15,755 nucleotides of DNA from Pseudobutyrivibrio sp. (GCA_024691465.1 JAILNO010000015.1:1-15755), one strand, 5' to 3'; positions 1-7,390 are shown, numbered from the stretch's first letter. Notes: generated by a model from the letters alone, not told the origin. Translations and numbers: made by a program.

Positions 1-1
1 C

Positions 2-1210
2 TTTGATGGTCCTAAGATGTTCTGCGCAGCAGCAGAGGAGTCAGGCAACAGCCTTTTAGATGGTAGAGGAGATGCTTACTGCGGTATGCTTAATGCTTCT
101 TACAACCTTCAGCTTAGAAATGTTAAGGCTTATATCCCAGAATATCCAGTAGGTGATGCTGAGGATTGCGCTGATATGATTCATGACTTTGAGCCAATCG
201 CTCGTGCAGTAATCGCACTTTCAGATCTTAAGATTATCAGCTTTGGTCCACGTCCAATGAACTTCCTTGCTTGTAATGCACCAATTAAGCAGCTTTACAA
301 CCTTGGTGTTGAAATCGAGGAGAACTCAGAACTTGATCTTTTCGAAGCATTCAACAAGCATGCTGGTGACAGCCGTATTCCAGAAGTTGTTGCTGATATG
401 GAGAAGGAGCTTGGCGCTGGTAACAAGAAGCCAGAGGTACTTGCTAAGCTTGCTCAGTATGAGCTTACACTTAAGGATTGGGTTAGAGATCACAAGGGAT
501 ATCGCAAATACGTTGCAATCGCTGGTAAGTGCTGGCCTGCATTCCAGACACAGTTCGGATTCGTTCCTTGCTATGTTAACTCTCGTCTTACAGGTGAGGG
601 AATCCCTGTATCATGTGAGGTAGATATCTATGGATGTCTCTCAGAGTTCATTGGTACAGTTGTATCAGAGGATATCGTTACTCTTCTTGATATCAACAAC
701 TCAGTACCTAAGGATATGTACAATGAGGAGATCAAGGGTAAGACTAACTACAGCCTTGAGGATACATTCATGGGCTTCCACTGTGGTAATACATGCTCTA
801 AGAAGCTTGCATTCTGCGAGATGAGGAACCAGAAGATCATGGCTCGTTCACTTCCAGTTGAGGTTACTAATGGTACATTAGAGGGAGATATTGCTCCTGG
901 CGATATCACATTCTATAGATTACAGTCTACAGCAGACAATATCCTTCGTGCTTACATCGCACATGGTGAGGTTCTTCCTGTAGCAACTAAGTCATTCGGT
1001 TCTATCGGTGTATTCGCAATTCCTGAGATGGGCAGATTCTATCGTCACTGGCTCATCGAGAAGGGATTCCCACATCATGGAGCTGTTGCGTTCGGTCACT
1101 ATGGAAAAGCTCTGTTTGAGGTATTTAAGTACATCGGCGTTGAGGTAGAAGAGATTGGTTACAATCAGCCAGCAGGTGTTAGATATCCTACAGAGAATCC
1201 TTGGAGATAA
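2..1210 (+). CDS. L-fucose isomerase-like sugar isomerase, probable D-xylose isomerase (5' end missing)
   Basis: The frame is open from the first bases of the window, so the true start lies upstream; the ATG at 17 is only an internal methionine. About 403 codons are visible, against roughly 480-500 for full-length relatives. The protein resembles the L-fucose isomerase-like family (COG2407), cytoplasmic metal-dependent aldose-ketose isomerases. Counting from the Met at 17, the candidate metal ligands are Glu201 (in SCEVD), Asp225 (in LLDINNS) and a His in the C-terminal HHGAVAFGHYGK stretch (353-364), by analogy with Glu, Asp and His of E. coli FucI. It ends 30 bp before xylB, which has its own ribosome binding site, so the two are surely cotranscribed. 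A member of this family next to xylulokinase in Clostridium acetobutylicum is, as I recall, an alternative xylose isomerase; that role is the best inference here. L-arabinose, D-arabinose or L-fucose remain possible substrates. Confidence 0.85.
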   Translation, partial: FDGPKMFCAAAEESGNSLLDGRGDAYCGMLNASYNLQLRNVKAYIPEYPVGDAEDCADMIHDFEPIARAVIALSDLKIISFGPRPMNFLACNAPIKQLYNLGVEIEENSELDLFEAFNKHAGDSRIPEVVADMEKELGAGNKKPEVLAKLAQYELTLKDWVRDHKGYRKYVAIAGKCWPAFQTQFGFVPCYVNSRLTGEGIPVSCEVDIYGCLSEFIGTVVSEDIVTLLDINNSVPKDMYNEEIKGKTNYSLEDTFMGFHCGNTCSKKLAFCEMRNQKIMARSLPVEVTNGTLEGDIAPGDITFYRLQSTADNILRAYIAHGEVLPVATKSFGSIGVFAIPEMGRFYRHWLIEKGFPHHGAVAFGHYGKALFEVFKYIGVEVEEIGYNQPAGVRYPTENPWR

Positions 1211-1240
1211 AATTTAATATCAGAAATAGGAGAAGATGAT

Positions 1241-2698
1241 ATGTATTACATTGGTGTTGATTTGGGTACAAGCGCTGTTAAGCTTCTATTAATGGAAGGT
1301 AGCGGCGACATTAAGAAAATCGTTTCTAAGGAGTATGGCTTAAGCTTCCCTCATCCTGGCTGGTCAGAACAGGATCCAGCAGACTGGTGGACACAGTCTA
1401 TGGAGGGACTTAAGGAACTTACAGCTGACTGTGACAAGTCTAAGGTAGCGGGTATTAGCTTCGGTGGTCAGATGCATGGATTAGTTACTCTCGATGATAA
1501 GGATCAGGTCATTCGTCCAGCTATTCTATGGAATGATGGTCGTACTGGCAAGGAGACTGAGTACCTTAATAACGTAATTGGCAAGGACAAGCTTTCTCAG
1601 TACACAGCCAATATTGCCTTTGCTGGTTTCACAGCACCAAAGATACTTTGGATGCAGGAGAATGAACCAGACCTCTGGGCTAAGGTTGCTAAGATAATGC
1701 TCCCTAAGGATTATCTAGCGTACAAGCTCTCAGGTTCCTTCTGCACAGATTATTCTGATGCCAGCGGTATGCTTCTACTGGATGTTAAGAATAGATGCTG
1801 GAGCAAAGAGATGATGGATATCTGTCATGTGACAGCAGAGCAGCTTCCTAAGCTCTATGAGAGCTATGAGGTAGTTGGTACTATTAAGCCAGAGGTAGCA
1901 GCAGAGCTTGGATTTACTAACGATGTTAAGATTATTGCAGGTGCAGGAGATAATGCAGCAGCTGCTGTTGGTACAGGTACAGTAGGTGAGGGTAAGTGCA
2001 ACCTCTCTATTGGTACATCGGGTACTATCTTTATCAGTAGCAAGAAGTTCACCGTAGATGCAGCAAATGCTCTCCACTCATTTGATCATGCTGATGGCGG
2101 TTATCACTTGATGGGCTGTATGCTCTCTGCAGCTAGTTGCAATAAGTGGTGGATGGATGAGATTCTTAAGACTAAGGATTATCCAGCTGAGCAGGCTGGT
2201 ATTAAGAACTTAGGCGAGAACCATGTATTCTATCTTCCATATCTAATGGGCGAGCGTAGCCCACATAATAATCCTGATGCACGTGCTATGTTTATAGGCA
2301 TGTCTATGGATACTACCCGTGAGGATATGACTCAGGCAGTGCTTGAGGGCGTTGCCTTTGGTCTGAGAGATTCTCTTGAGGTAGCTCGTTCACAGGGTAT
2401 CAAGATTGAGCGCAGCAAGATATGTGGCGGTGGTGCTAAGTCTCCACTATGGCAGCAGATTATTGCTTCAGTTATGAATCTTAAGCTTGATATACTAGAG
2501 AATGAGGAGGGACCAGGTCTAGGAGGAGCTATCCTTGCAGCAGTAGGATGCGGTGAGTATTCTTCAGTTGAGGAGGCTTGTGATAAGCTTGTTAAGGTTA
2601 AGACTACAGTTGAGCCTGATCCAGCACTCATTGCTAAGTACGAGGAGAGATATCAGGAATTCAAGAAGATTTATCCTACAGTAAAGAGTTTGTTCTAA
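1241..2698 (+). CDS. xylB: Xylulokinase
   Basis: This FGGY-family kinase of 485 residues phosphorylates D-xylulose to xylulose 5-phosphate with ATP in the cytoplasm, feeding the pentose phosphate pathway. It has the expected length and both actin-like domains. Visible motifs are the N-terminal phosphate loop DLGTSAVK (7-14), GGQMHG (75-80) with the sugar-contacting Met-His, WNDGR (97-101), the catalytic base Asp237 in GAGDNAA, SIGTSG (256-261) and GGGAKSPLW (396-404). The start at 1241 is set by AGGAGA at 1228-1233, seven bases upstream. The preceding isomerase gene, 30 bp away, should supply its ketose substrate. A strong terminator follows the stop. Related FGGY kinases act on other sugars, but the whole N-terminal half reads as XylB. 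Confidence 0.93.
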   Translation: MYYIGVDLGTSAVKLLLMEGSGDIKKIVSKEYGLSFPHPGWSEQDPADWWTQSMEGLKELTADCDKSKVAGISFGGQMHGLVTLDDKDQVIRPAILWNDGRTGKETEYLNNVIGKDKLSQYTANIAFAGFTAPKILWMQENEPDLWAKVAKIMLPKDYLAYKLSGSFCTDYSDASGMLLLDVKNRCWSKEMMDICHVTAEQLPKLYESYEVVGTIKPEVAAELGFTNDVKIIAGAGDNAAAAVGTGTVGEGKCNLSIGTSGTIFISSKKFTVDAANALHSFDHADGGYHLMGCMLSAASCNKWWMDEILKTKDYPAEQAGIKNLGENHVFYLPYLMGERSPHNNPDARAMFIGMSMDTTREDMTQAVLEGVAFGLRDSLEVARSQGIKIERSKICGGGAKSPLWQQIIASVMNLKLDILENEEGPGLGGAILAAVGCGEYSSVEEACDKLVKVKTTVEPDPALIAKYEERYQEFKKIYPTVKSLF

Positions 2699-2707
2699 AC
2701 AAAGGTT

Positions 2708-2738
2708 AACAGGTCAGCGTAATGCTGGCCTGTTTTTT
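2708..2738 (+). terminator. Rho-independent terminator after xylB
   Basis: An 11-bp stem (AACAGGTCAGC with GCTGGCCTGTT, one G-U pair) closes a five-base GTAAT loop and runs into six T residues. It lies ten bases after the xylB stop and ends the isomerase-xylB operon. Confidence 0.9.
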
Positions 2739-2760
2739 ATTACGAATTTCATCAAAGGTA

Positions 2761-2788
2761 TTGACATTGAATTTTATAGTAGTAATAT
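2761..2788 (+). promoter_or_regulatory. Possible upstream promoter of the GntR-ABC operon
   Basis: TTGACA at 2761-2766, a perfect -35 box, is followed after 16 bases by TAATAT at 2783-2788, a moderate -10. The -10 sits inside a 15-bp palindrome at 2779-2793. Nothing else between 2740 and 2849 explains it; a transcript from here would have a leader of about 125 bases before the GntR gene. This is motif reading only. Confidence 0.4.
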
Positions 2789-2793
2789 ACTAC
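2779..2793. promoter_or_regulatory. Palindrome over the upstream -10, possible second operator
   Basis: GTAGTA and TACTAC are perfect inverted arms around a three-base ATA centre. It covers the putative -10 at 2783-2788, just as the larger palindrome at 2867-2892 covers the downstream -10, and both share TAGT/ACTA-like half-sites. It could be a weaker binding site of the same repressor. At this AT content a short palindrome could also be chance. Confidence 0.35.
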
Positions 2794-2848
2794 CTATATA
2801 AGAAATGTAAATCATTCGTAACTTTTTTCAAAAAAATAAAAAATACTG

Positions 2849-2877
2849 TTGACAGGGATAGGAAGCTAGTGTACTAT
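2849..2877 (+). promoter_or_regulatory. Promoter of the GntR-ABC operon
   Basis: A perfect -35 TTGACA (2849-2854), a 17-base spacer and -10 TACTAT (2872-2877, four of six consensus bases) form a strong vegetative (sigma-A) promoter. Transcription should start near 2884, giving a leader of roughly 35 bases before the GntR start at 2920. The -10 lies within the left arm of the palindrome at 2867-2892. Confidence 0.8.
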
Positions 2878-2892
2878 GACTATAGTACACTA
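2867..2892. promoter_or_regulatory. Operator palindrome, probable autoregulatory site of the YtrA-type repressor
   Basis: The 11-base arms TAGTGTACTAT and ATAGTACACTA are perfect inverted repeats separated by GACT. The site holds the GTnTA...TAnAC signature described for operators of YtrA-subfamily GntR proteins. It covers the -10 box and the expected transcription start, so a bound dimer should block RNA polymerase. The GntR gene 28 bp downstream is the natural candidate to bind it, giving a self-repressing operon released when its effector appears. Confidence 0.8.
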
Positions 2893-2919
2893 ATGCATTG
2901 GAAAGGCAGGAGTAAAATT

Positions 2920-3285
2920 ATGAAGTATGAAGCAAATGCACCTATTTATCTGCAAGTGGTTGATGCCATTAAGCTTGATGTGATAAATGGACGAATCAAT
3001 CCCGGTGATAAGCTTCCTTCTGGTAGAGAGTTGGCAGTTATTTACACTATCAATCCTAACACCTCTGCTAGGGTGTACCAGGAGCTTGAGGCTCAGGGGA
3101 TTTGTTACACCAGACGAGGCATGGGCACATATGTGACCGATGATCTGGAGGTTATTAAGGGGTGTCGTAATGACATGGCTAAGGAGACTCTTAACAGATT
3201 CTTGACTAGCTTGAAGCAGCTGGGCATCACTAAGGAAGAAGCAATCGAAATGATTAACGAGGCAAATGATATTTGCATCTTGTAG
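2920..3285 (+). CDS. GntR-family transcriptional regulator, YtrA subfamily
   Basis: A 121-residue DNA-binding protein. The N-terminal winged helix-turn-helix covers about residues 8-75: PIYLQVVDAIKLDVINGRI, then PGDKLPSGRELA (29-40), then the recognition region INPNTSARVYQELEAQG (44-60) and the wing RRGMGTYV (65-72). Only a short helical tail of some 45 residues follows, without a large effector domain, as is typical of YtrA proteins that control adjacent ABC transporters. The start is at 2920, with AGGAG just upstream. The frame is open back to 2722, but that stretch contains the xylB terminator and the operon promoter and so is not coding. The ABC ATPase starts 12 bases after the stop. Expected role: represses its own operon from the palindrome at 2867-2892, likely responding to an antibiotic or cell-envelope signal; the signal itself is not visible. 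Confidence 0.9.
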   Translation: MKYEANAPIYLQVVDAIKLDVINGRINPGDKLPSGRELAVIYTINPNTSARVYQELEAQGICYTRRGMGTYVTDDLEVIKGCRNDMAKETLNRFLTSLKQLGITKEEAIEMINEANDICIL

Positions 3286-3297
3286 AAGGGAGATCAA

Positions 3298-4014
3298 ATG
3301 AAACTAGAAAGTGTTAATGTAACTAAGAAATTTCTTAACAAGACTGCAGTAGATAGCTTATCTATGACTCTTGAGCCAGGACATATCTACGCATTGTTAG
3401 GACCTAATGGAAGTGGTAAGACCACATGGATGAAGATGGTGGCAGGGCTGATTAAGCCATCCTCTGGTGATATCTTATTCGATGGTCGACCAGTTGATAT
3501 CGAGAGCAGGAAGACTATTGCTTACATGTCTACTGAGCCATACTTCTATGATTGGATGACAGTTAAGTCAGTGGGAGAGTACTATGAGGATTTCTTCATG
3601 GATTTCTCTATGGATAAGTACTATTTCTTCATTGAGAAGATGGGGCTTACTCCTAATCTTAAGGTTAAGACTCTTTCATCAGGTATGATGGCTAAGCTTA
3701 AGATTGCGGTTACCATGGGAAGGAATGCATCTGTGTATATGCTAGATGAGCCTCTTAATGGTATCGATCTGATTGCGAGAGATGAGGTTATGAAGATGGT
3801 TCTTACCTCAGCAGCTCCTGATAATATTATGATTGTCTCTAGCCACTTGGTAGAGGAGCTTGAGTCAGTAGTTGATAAGGCAATCTTCATTAAGGATTCT
3901 AGATTCGCTGGATTGTATGATCTAGAGAGCTTACGTGTTAATGAGGGCTTATCAATAGCTGATAAATATCGCGAAGTATTCGGTGGTATAGTAAAGGAGG
4001 CAGCACATGTTTAA
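3298..4014 (+). CDS. ABC transporter ATP-binding protein
   Basis: A 238-residue nucleotide-binding subunit, peripheral on the inner face of the membrane, pairing with the permease encoded next. Walker A is GPNGSGKTT (35-43), the signature LSSGM (126-130), Walker B VYMLDEP (146-152) followed by the D-loop LNGID, and the switch histidine is in SSH (181-183). The usual Q-loop glutamine is not evident: the region reads AYMSTEPYF (75-83), and the signature is LSSGM in place of LSGGQ. Both are seen in the BcrA/YtrB-like branch of bacterial transporters linked to antibiotic sensing or export. GGGAG upstream of 3298 serves as ribosome binding site. The end overlaps the permease gene by 8 bp, implying translational coupling. 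The substrate cannot be read from the sequence. Confidence 0.92.
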   Translation: MKLESVNVTKKFLNKTAVDSLSMTLEPGHIYALLGPNGSGKTTWMKMVAGLIKPSSGDILFDGRPVDIESRKTIAYMSTEPYFYDWMTVKSVGEYYEDFFMDFSMDKYYFFIEKMGLTPNLKVKTLSSGMMAKLKIAVTMGRNASVYMLDEPLNGIDLIARDEVMKMVLTSAAPDNIMIVSSHLVEELESVVDKAIFIKDSRFAGLYDLESLRVNEGLSIADKYREVFGGIVKEAAHV

Positions 4015-4747
4015 TCTTATCAAGTATGAATTAAGGAAGACTATGAATATTAAGGGCATATTCTTAGTACTCTTAGCTTTATCAGAGATTGTTTATTTAA
4101 TAGGATTATATGGTGATAATGACGAAACACTAGCAATGGGAATGATGATTCTGATGCTTGTCGCATTTGCAGGTATCATCACGATTGGCATACATAGTAT
4201 TAAGCTACTTAGTAACGATCTTAATACGAAGCAGTCATATATGCTATTTATGACACCTAACAGCAGCTATAAGATCTTAGGTGCTAAGATGATTGAGAAT
4301 ACATTGTCTCTACTAATTGCAGGTGCGGTAATCATAGTAATCGCAATGGTTGACTTAACTGCTCTTGTAACTAAGTATGGTGAGCTTACTGATGTAGTTT
4401 CATTCTTTAATATGTTCTTGGATGATACTATGCAGATTAATGCACCGGCTGCCATTACTTCATTCTTAGCAGCACTTGTTAACTGGATATATATTGTTAC
4501 AGTTGCATTCTTTGCAGTTGTAATTTCGGCTACATTCCTCAACGGTAGGAAGTTCAATGGACTAATTAGTTTCCTTATCTTCATAGTTGTTAACACAGTG
4601 GTAGGACATGTAGTTAATGCAATAGTAGATGAGGGACTTAATATTACACCTGAATATAATCTTACTTTAATTGTTATATATTTGATACTCTCAGGGGTTA
4701 TGTATGCTATTACAGCATGGATTATGGATCACTGGTTATCAGTATAG
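4007..4747 (+). CDS. ABC transporter permease, six predicted membrane helices
   Basis: A 246-residue hydrophobic protein with six likely membrane helices at about residues 15-35, 42-66, 93-116, 150-180, 185-208 and 218-241, an ABC-2-like topology without a signal peptide. It starts with an ideal AGGAGG at 3995-4000, inside the preceding ATPase gene, and overlaps that gene by 8 bp. It is therefore the membrane partner of the ATPase, the two probably forming a dimer-of-dimers exporter. The segment between helices 2 and 3 (about 70-90) and the loop near 117-148 are the main hydrophilic parts. The sequence has diverged too far to name a substrate; the GntR-YtrA context favours a peptide-antibiotic or envelope-stress response. 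The operon ends at the terminator at 4779. Confidence 0.85.
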   Translation: MFNLIKYELRKTMNIKGIFLVLLALSEIVYLIGLYGDNDETLAMGMMILMLVAFAGIITIGIHSIKLLSNDLNTKQSYMLFMTPNSSYKILGAKMIENTLSLLIAGAVIIVIAMVDLTALVTKYGELTDVVSFFNMFLDDTMQINAPAAITSFLAALVNWIYIVTVAFFAVVISATFLNGRKFNGLISFLIFIVVNTVVGHVVNAIVDEGLNITPEYNLTLIVIYLILSGVMYAITAWIMDHWLSV

Positions 4748-4778
4748 TATATTTCTCTCTTTATTAATTTATGAATGG

Positions 4779-4807
4779 CGCAGGGCAATTGCCTTGCGTC
4801 TTTTTTT
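4779..4807 (+). terminator. Rho-independent terminator after the ABC operon
   Basis: CGCAGGGC and GCCTTGCG pair (one G-U) around an AATT loop, followed by TC and seven T residues. It lies 32 bases after the permease stop and faces the minus-strand terminator of the tRNA gene at 4821-4850. Confidence 0.85.
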
Positions 4808-4820
4808 ATAAAAAAGGATA

Positions 4821-4850
4821 ACAAAAAAGCGCCGATAAAAATCGACGCTT
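4821..4850 (-). terminator. Rho-independent terminator of the tRNA-Glu gene
   Basis: Read on the minus strand, AAGCGTCGAT and ATCGGCGCTT form a 10-bp stem (one G-U) around a TTTT loop, followed by a run of T (the A run at 4823-4828 on the + strand). It starts only six bases after the tRNA 3' end, so the tRNA is transcribed alone. Confidence 0.87.
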
Positions 4851-4856
4851 AAATCG

Positions 4857-4928
4857 CAGTTCCTAGCGGAATCGAACCGCTGTTTTCGCCGTGAGAGGGC
4901 GACGTCTTAACCGCTTGACCAAGGAACC
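4857..4928 (-). tRNA. tRNA-Glu, anticodon CTC
   Basis: The minus strand folds into a full cloverleaf of 72 bases. The acceptor is GGTTCCT with AGGAACT (pair 1-72 is a G-U wobble), the D stem GTC/GAC, the anticodon stem TCGCC/GGCGA with loop CTCTCAC, and the T stem AGCGG/CCGCT with loop TTCGATT. The anticodon CTC reads the glutamate codon GAG, which is abundant in the genes of this window. The discriminator base is G, as usual for tRNA-Glu. The 3' CCA is not encoded (CGA follows), so it must be added by the CCA-adding enzyme. The gene has its own promoter and terminator and is not part of a tRNA cluster in this window. Confidence 0.95.
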
Positions 4929-4960
4929 ATATGAACTGAACTGTGTCAGCAACGAATAAA

Positions 4961-4989
4961 ATAATACTATGAAATGAGCTTTTAGTCAA
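4961..4989 (-). promoter_or_regulatory. Promoter of the tRNA-Glu gene
   Basis: On the minus strand, TTGACT (4984-4989) and TATTAT (4961-4966) are separated by exactly 17 bases, each matching the vegetative (sigma-A) consensus at five of six positions. Transcription should start near 4954, leaving a 5' leader of about 25 bases for RNase P to remove. Confidence 0.75.
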
Positions 4990-5033
4990 TAAAAATAGGT
5001 GTCGGAAAAATACACAATAAATCCTCGAATTAA

Positions 5034-5062
5034 TTGCGATTTTTGTGCAAAAATATTAAAAT
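5034..5062 (+). promoter_or_regulatory. Putative promoter of glgC-glgD
   Basis: TTGCGA (5034-5039) and TAAAAT (5057-5062) are 17 bases apart, about 44 bases before the glgC start. A 16-bp palindrome, ATTTTTG-TG-CAAAAAT at 5039-5054, lies in the spacer and may be a regulator site. The rest of the 4748-5105 gap holds only the two terminators, the tRNA and its promoter. Confidence 0.45.
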
Positions 5063-5105
5063 ATTACTAAGAATGAAGTATGTGACATAAGAAGGGGGTA
5101 TTCGT

Positions 5106-6245
5106 ATGGCTCAAAGTAATATGCTCGCCATGATTTTAGCTGGCGGAAGAGGTAGTCGTTTGCATGAGCTCACCAACAAGGTGGCTAAACCAGCGGTAGC
5201 ATACGGAGGTAAATATCGTATAATCGATTTTCCTCTAAGTAATTGCGCTAATAGTGGAATTGACATTGTGGGTGTGCTTACACAGTATGAATCAGTGTTG
5301 CTTAACAGTTATGTGGCAGCAGGTGGTAGATGGGGACTTGATACTAAGGACAGCGGTGTATTCGTGCTGACTCCTAGAGAGAAGGCTGACTGTGGGCTGG
5401 ATGTGTATAGAGGTACTGCTGATGCAATCTCACAGAATATCGATTTCATTGATGCGTATGATCCAGAGTATTTGCTTGTACTATCAGGCGACCACATCTA
5501 TAAGATGAACTATGACAAGATGCTTACTTTCCATAAGGAGATGGGTGCTGATGCAACTATTGCTGTTAGAAGCGTACCTATGAAGGAAGCCAGCAGATTC
5601 GGAATCATGAATACTGATTCGGATTTACGTATTAATGAGTTCGAAGAGAAGCCTGCTAAGCCTAAGAGTAATCTAGCATCCATGGGTATATATATATTCA
5701 CTTGGAAGACTATGCGCAAGCTGTTGATTGAAGATATGAAGAATCAGGAATCTAGCCACGATTTCGGTAATGATATCATCCCTAAGATGCTTAATGAGAA
5801 GATGAAACTATACGCTTATGAGTTCTCTGGATACTGGAAGGATGTAGGAACCATTGATTCCCTTTGGGAAGCCAATATGGACCTATTAGATAAGGACAAT
5901 GAGCTGAATCTGGATGATACCTCTTGGAAGATATATACAGAGGATACAGGAATTATTCCTCAGTATATTGCATCTACAGCCAAGATTGATTGTGCCTATA
6001 TTAATCAGGGCGCTCATGTGGGAGGCGCTGTATCGCGTTCGGTGGTATTCTCTAATGTCAAGATTGCCCCAGGTGCTAAGATAGTGGATTCAGTTCTCAT
6101 GCCTGGTGCCATAGTTGAGGAGGGAGCTGTAGTTACCAGAGCTCTAGTGGCAGAAAATGTACGAATAGGTAAAAATGCAATAGTAGGCAATAAGAAAAGC
6201 GAGGAAATCCTCCTCGTAGCAAAAAATGTAAAGGGGGAGGATTAA
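5106..6245 (+). CDS. glgC: Glucose-1-phosphate adenylyltransferase, catalytic subunit
   Basis: A 379-residue ADP-glucose pyrophosphorylase, which makes ADP-glucose and pyrophosphate from ATP and glucose 1-phosphate, the committed step of bacterial glycogen synthesis in the cytoplasm. The nucleotidyltransferase domain covers about residues 5-255, with the nucleotide loop LAGGRGSRL (11-19), [19 protein letters not shown] (28-46), SGDHIYKM (127-134), the glucose-1-phosphate site FEEKP (179-183) and YWKDVGT (243-249). The C-terminal left-handed beta-helix covers about 280-370. The glycine-rich loop and catalytic Asp (129) are intact, so it should be active, unlike its partner. GGGGG at 5094-5098 is the ribosome binding site. 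glgD follows after one base, so the two are translated together. No other glycogen gene is present in the window. Confidence 0.95.
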   Translation: MAQSNMLAMILAGGRGSRLHELTNKVAKPAVAYGGKYRIIDFPLSNCANSGIDIVGVLTQYESVLLNSYVAAGGRWGLDTKDSGVFVLTPREKADCGLDVYRGTADAISQNIDFIDAYDPEYLLVLSGDHIYKMNYDKMLTFHKEMGADATIAVRSVPMKEASRFGIMNTDSDLRINEFEEKPAKPKSNLASMGIYIFTWKTMRKLLIEDMKNQESSHDFGNDIIPKMLNEKMKLYAYEFSGYWKDVGTIDSLWEANMDLLDKDNELNLDDTSWKIYTEDTGIIPQYIASTAKIDCAYINQGAHVGGAVSRSVVFSNVKIAPGAKIVDSVLMPGAIVEEGAVVTRALVAENVRIGKNAIVGNKKSEEILLVAKNVKGED

Positions 6246-6246
6246 T

Positions 6247-7365
6247 ATGGCTAATAAAGCATTTGGTGTTATAAATTCAGCAGCTAATTATATAAGAGTA
6301 GAGGGATTGCATGACTACAGACCTATAGGCGCTTTCTCATTCTTGGGAAGATTCAGAGTGATTGACTTCCCTATCTCTAATATGAGTAATAGTGGATTAG
6401 ATAGAATCCATGTATATCTGAACAGTAGGCCTCGTTCTATAGTGGAGCATATCGGCTCAGGTCGCCACTACAATATCAACTCCAAGAGAGGTAATCTACA
6501 GTTACTTTTTACTCAAAAGAATGGAGCCAGCTCTATATACAATACTGATATCAATGCATATCTGGAGAATATAGAGCAGATAGAGAGGATGCCACAGGAC
6601 TATGTAGTCATTGCTCCTAGCTATATGGTATATAAGCAAGATTATCAAGAATTGCTGGATATGCATGTAGAATCTGGAAACGACATTACATTGCTATATC
6701 ATAAGGTTGATCAGGCTAAGGAATACTACAGAGCTTGTAATGTGGTCACTCTTAACAAGCAAAAGGGTGTGGAGAGTATAGAGCGCAACATGGGTACAGC
6801 TAAAGAGAAGAATATCAGTATGGATACCTATGTGATGAGCAAGGAGATATTCGTGTACCTAATCAAGAAGGCTAAGCGAGAATCCTCTGCATATTCGCTT
6901 GCAGATATGATTGCTTTAGCTTGCAAGGAACTGGATGTGAGAGGCTATCAGCACAAGGGATATTTCGCAGCCATCACAAGCTTAGATGATTACTACAAGG
7001 CCAATATGGAGCTCTTAGAGTATGAGACAGCCATGGACTTCTTCAAGAATGACTGGCCATTCTATACTAAGACTACAGATGCTTGCCCAACTCACTACTA
7101 TAGCGGAGCCAGTGTAAGGCATTCCATGGTATGTAATGCAGGCTTAATTGAGGGTACAGTAGAGAACTCAATCATAGGTCGTAATGTACACATAGGTAAG
7201 GGGGCAGTAGTTAAGAATTCCATCATCCTCTCTTATGTGGATATAGCAGATGGAGTCTATATCGAAAATGCGGTAGTAGATAAATGGGTAACTGTTAAGA
7301 ATATTAAGAAGATAGTATCTGAGTCAGTTACACCAGCCTATATTAAACGCAATGACACCCTCTAA
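6247..7365 (+). CDS. glgD: Glucose-1-phosphate adenylyltransferase regulatory-type subunit
   Basis: A 372-residue paralogue of GlgC. Residues 1-260 keep the nucleotidyltransferase fold (RVIDFPISNMSNSGLDRI near 37-54 matches the GlgC counterpart), and 275-365 form the beta-helix. The nucleotide-binding glycine loop is lost: where GlgC has LAGGRGSRL this protein reads GVINSAANY (7-15), and the SGDHIYK motif has become APSYMVYK. Loss of these residues is the hallmark of GlgD, which in Firmicutes is known to pair with GlgC and raise or tune its activity, with little activity of its own. The start is one base after the glgC stop, with a GGGGGAGG site inside the end of glgC (6233-6240). Coupled translation would give about equal amounts of the two subunits. 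Confidence 0.93.
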   Translation: MANKAFGVINSAANYIRVEGLHDYRPIGAFSFLGRFRVIDFPISNMSNSGLDRIHVYLNSRPRSIVEHIGSGRHYNINSKRGNLQLLFTQKNGASSIYNTDINAYLENIEQIERMPQDYVVIAPSYMVYKQDYQELLDMHVESGNDITLLYHKVDQAKEYYRACNVVTLNKQKGVESIERNMGTAKEKNISMDTYVMSKEIFVYLIKKAKRESSAYSLADMIALACKELDVRGYQHKGYFAAITSLDDYYKANMELLEYETAMDFFKNDWPFYTKTTDACPTHYYSGASVRHSMVCNAGLIEGTVENSIIGRNVHIGKGAVVKNSIILSYVDIADGVYIENAVVDKWVTVKNIKKIVSESVTPAYIKRNDTL

Positions 7366-7390
7366 TTCGTGGCGGAATTGTTAATTTTTT
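7364..7390 (+). terminator. Weak terminator-like hairpin after glgD
   Basis: AATTC and GAATT pair around a six-base loop directly at the glgD stop codon, followed by TTAATTTTTT. The stem is only five base pairs with one G-C, so termination would be inefficient; some read-through into the downstream genes is plausible. Confidence 0.3.

Noticed and set aside
1775..2631. Minus-strand open frames across xylB
   Set aside because: They lie wholly within a strongly supported gene, show low-complexity composition that mirrors its codons, and have no recognisable domain or start signals. The same holds for antisense and off-frame reading frames over the glg, guaD and atp genes.
2722..2919. A 66-codon N-terminal extension of the GntR gene starting at ATG 2722
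   Set aside because: The stretch contains the xylB terminator, a consensus promoter and the operator palindrome. It has no ribosome binding site, and its translation is unlike any GntR protein. The start at 2920 has AGGAG and matches the family.
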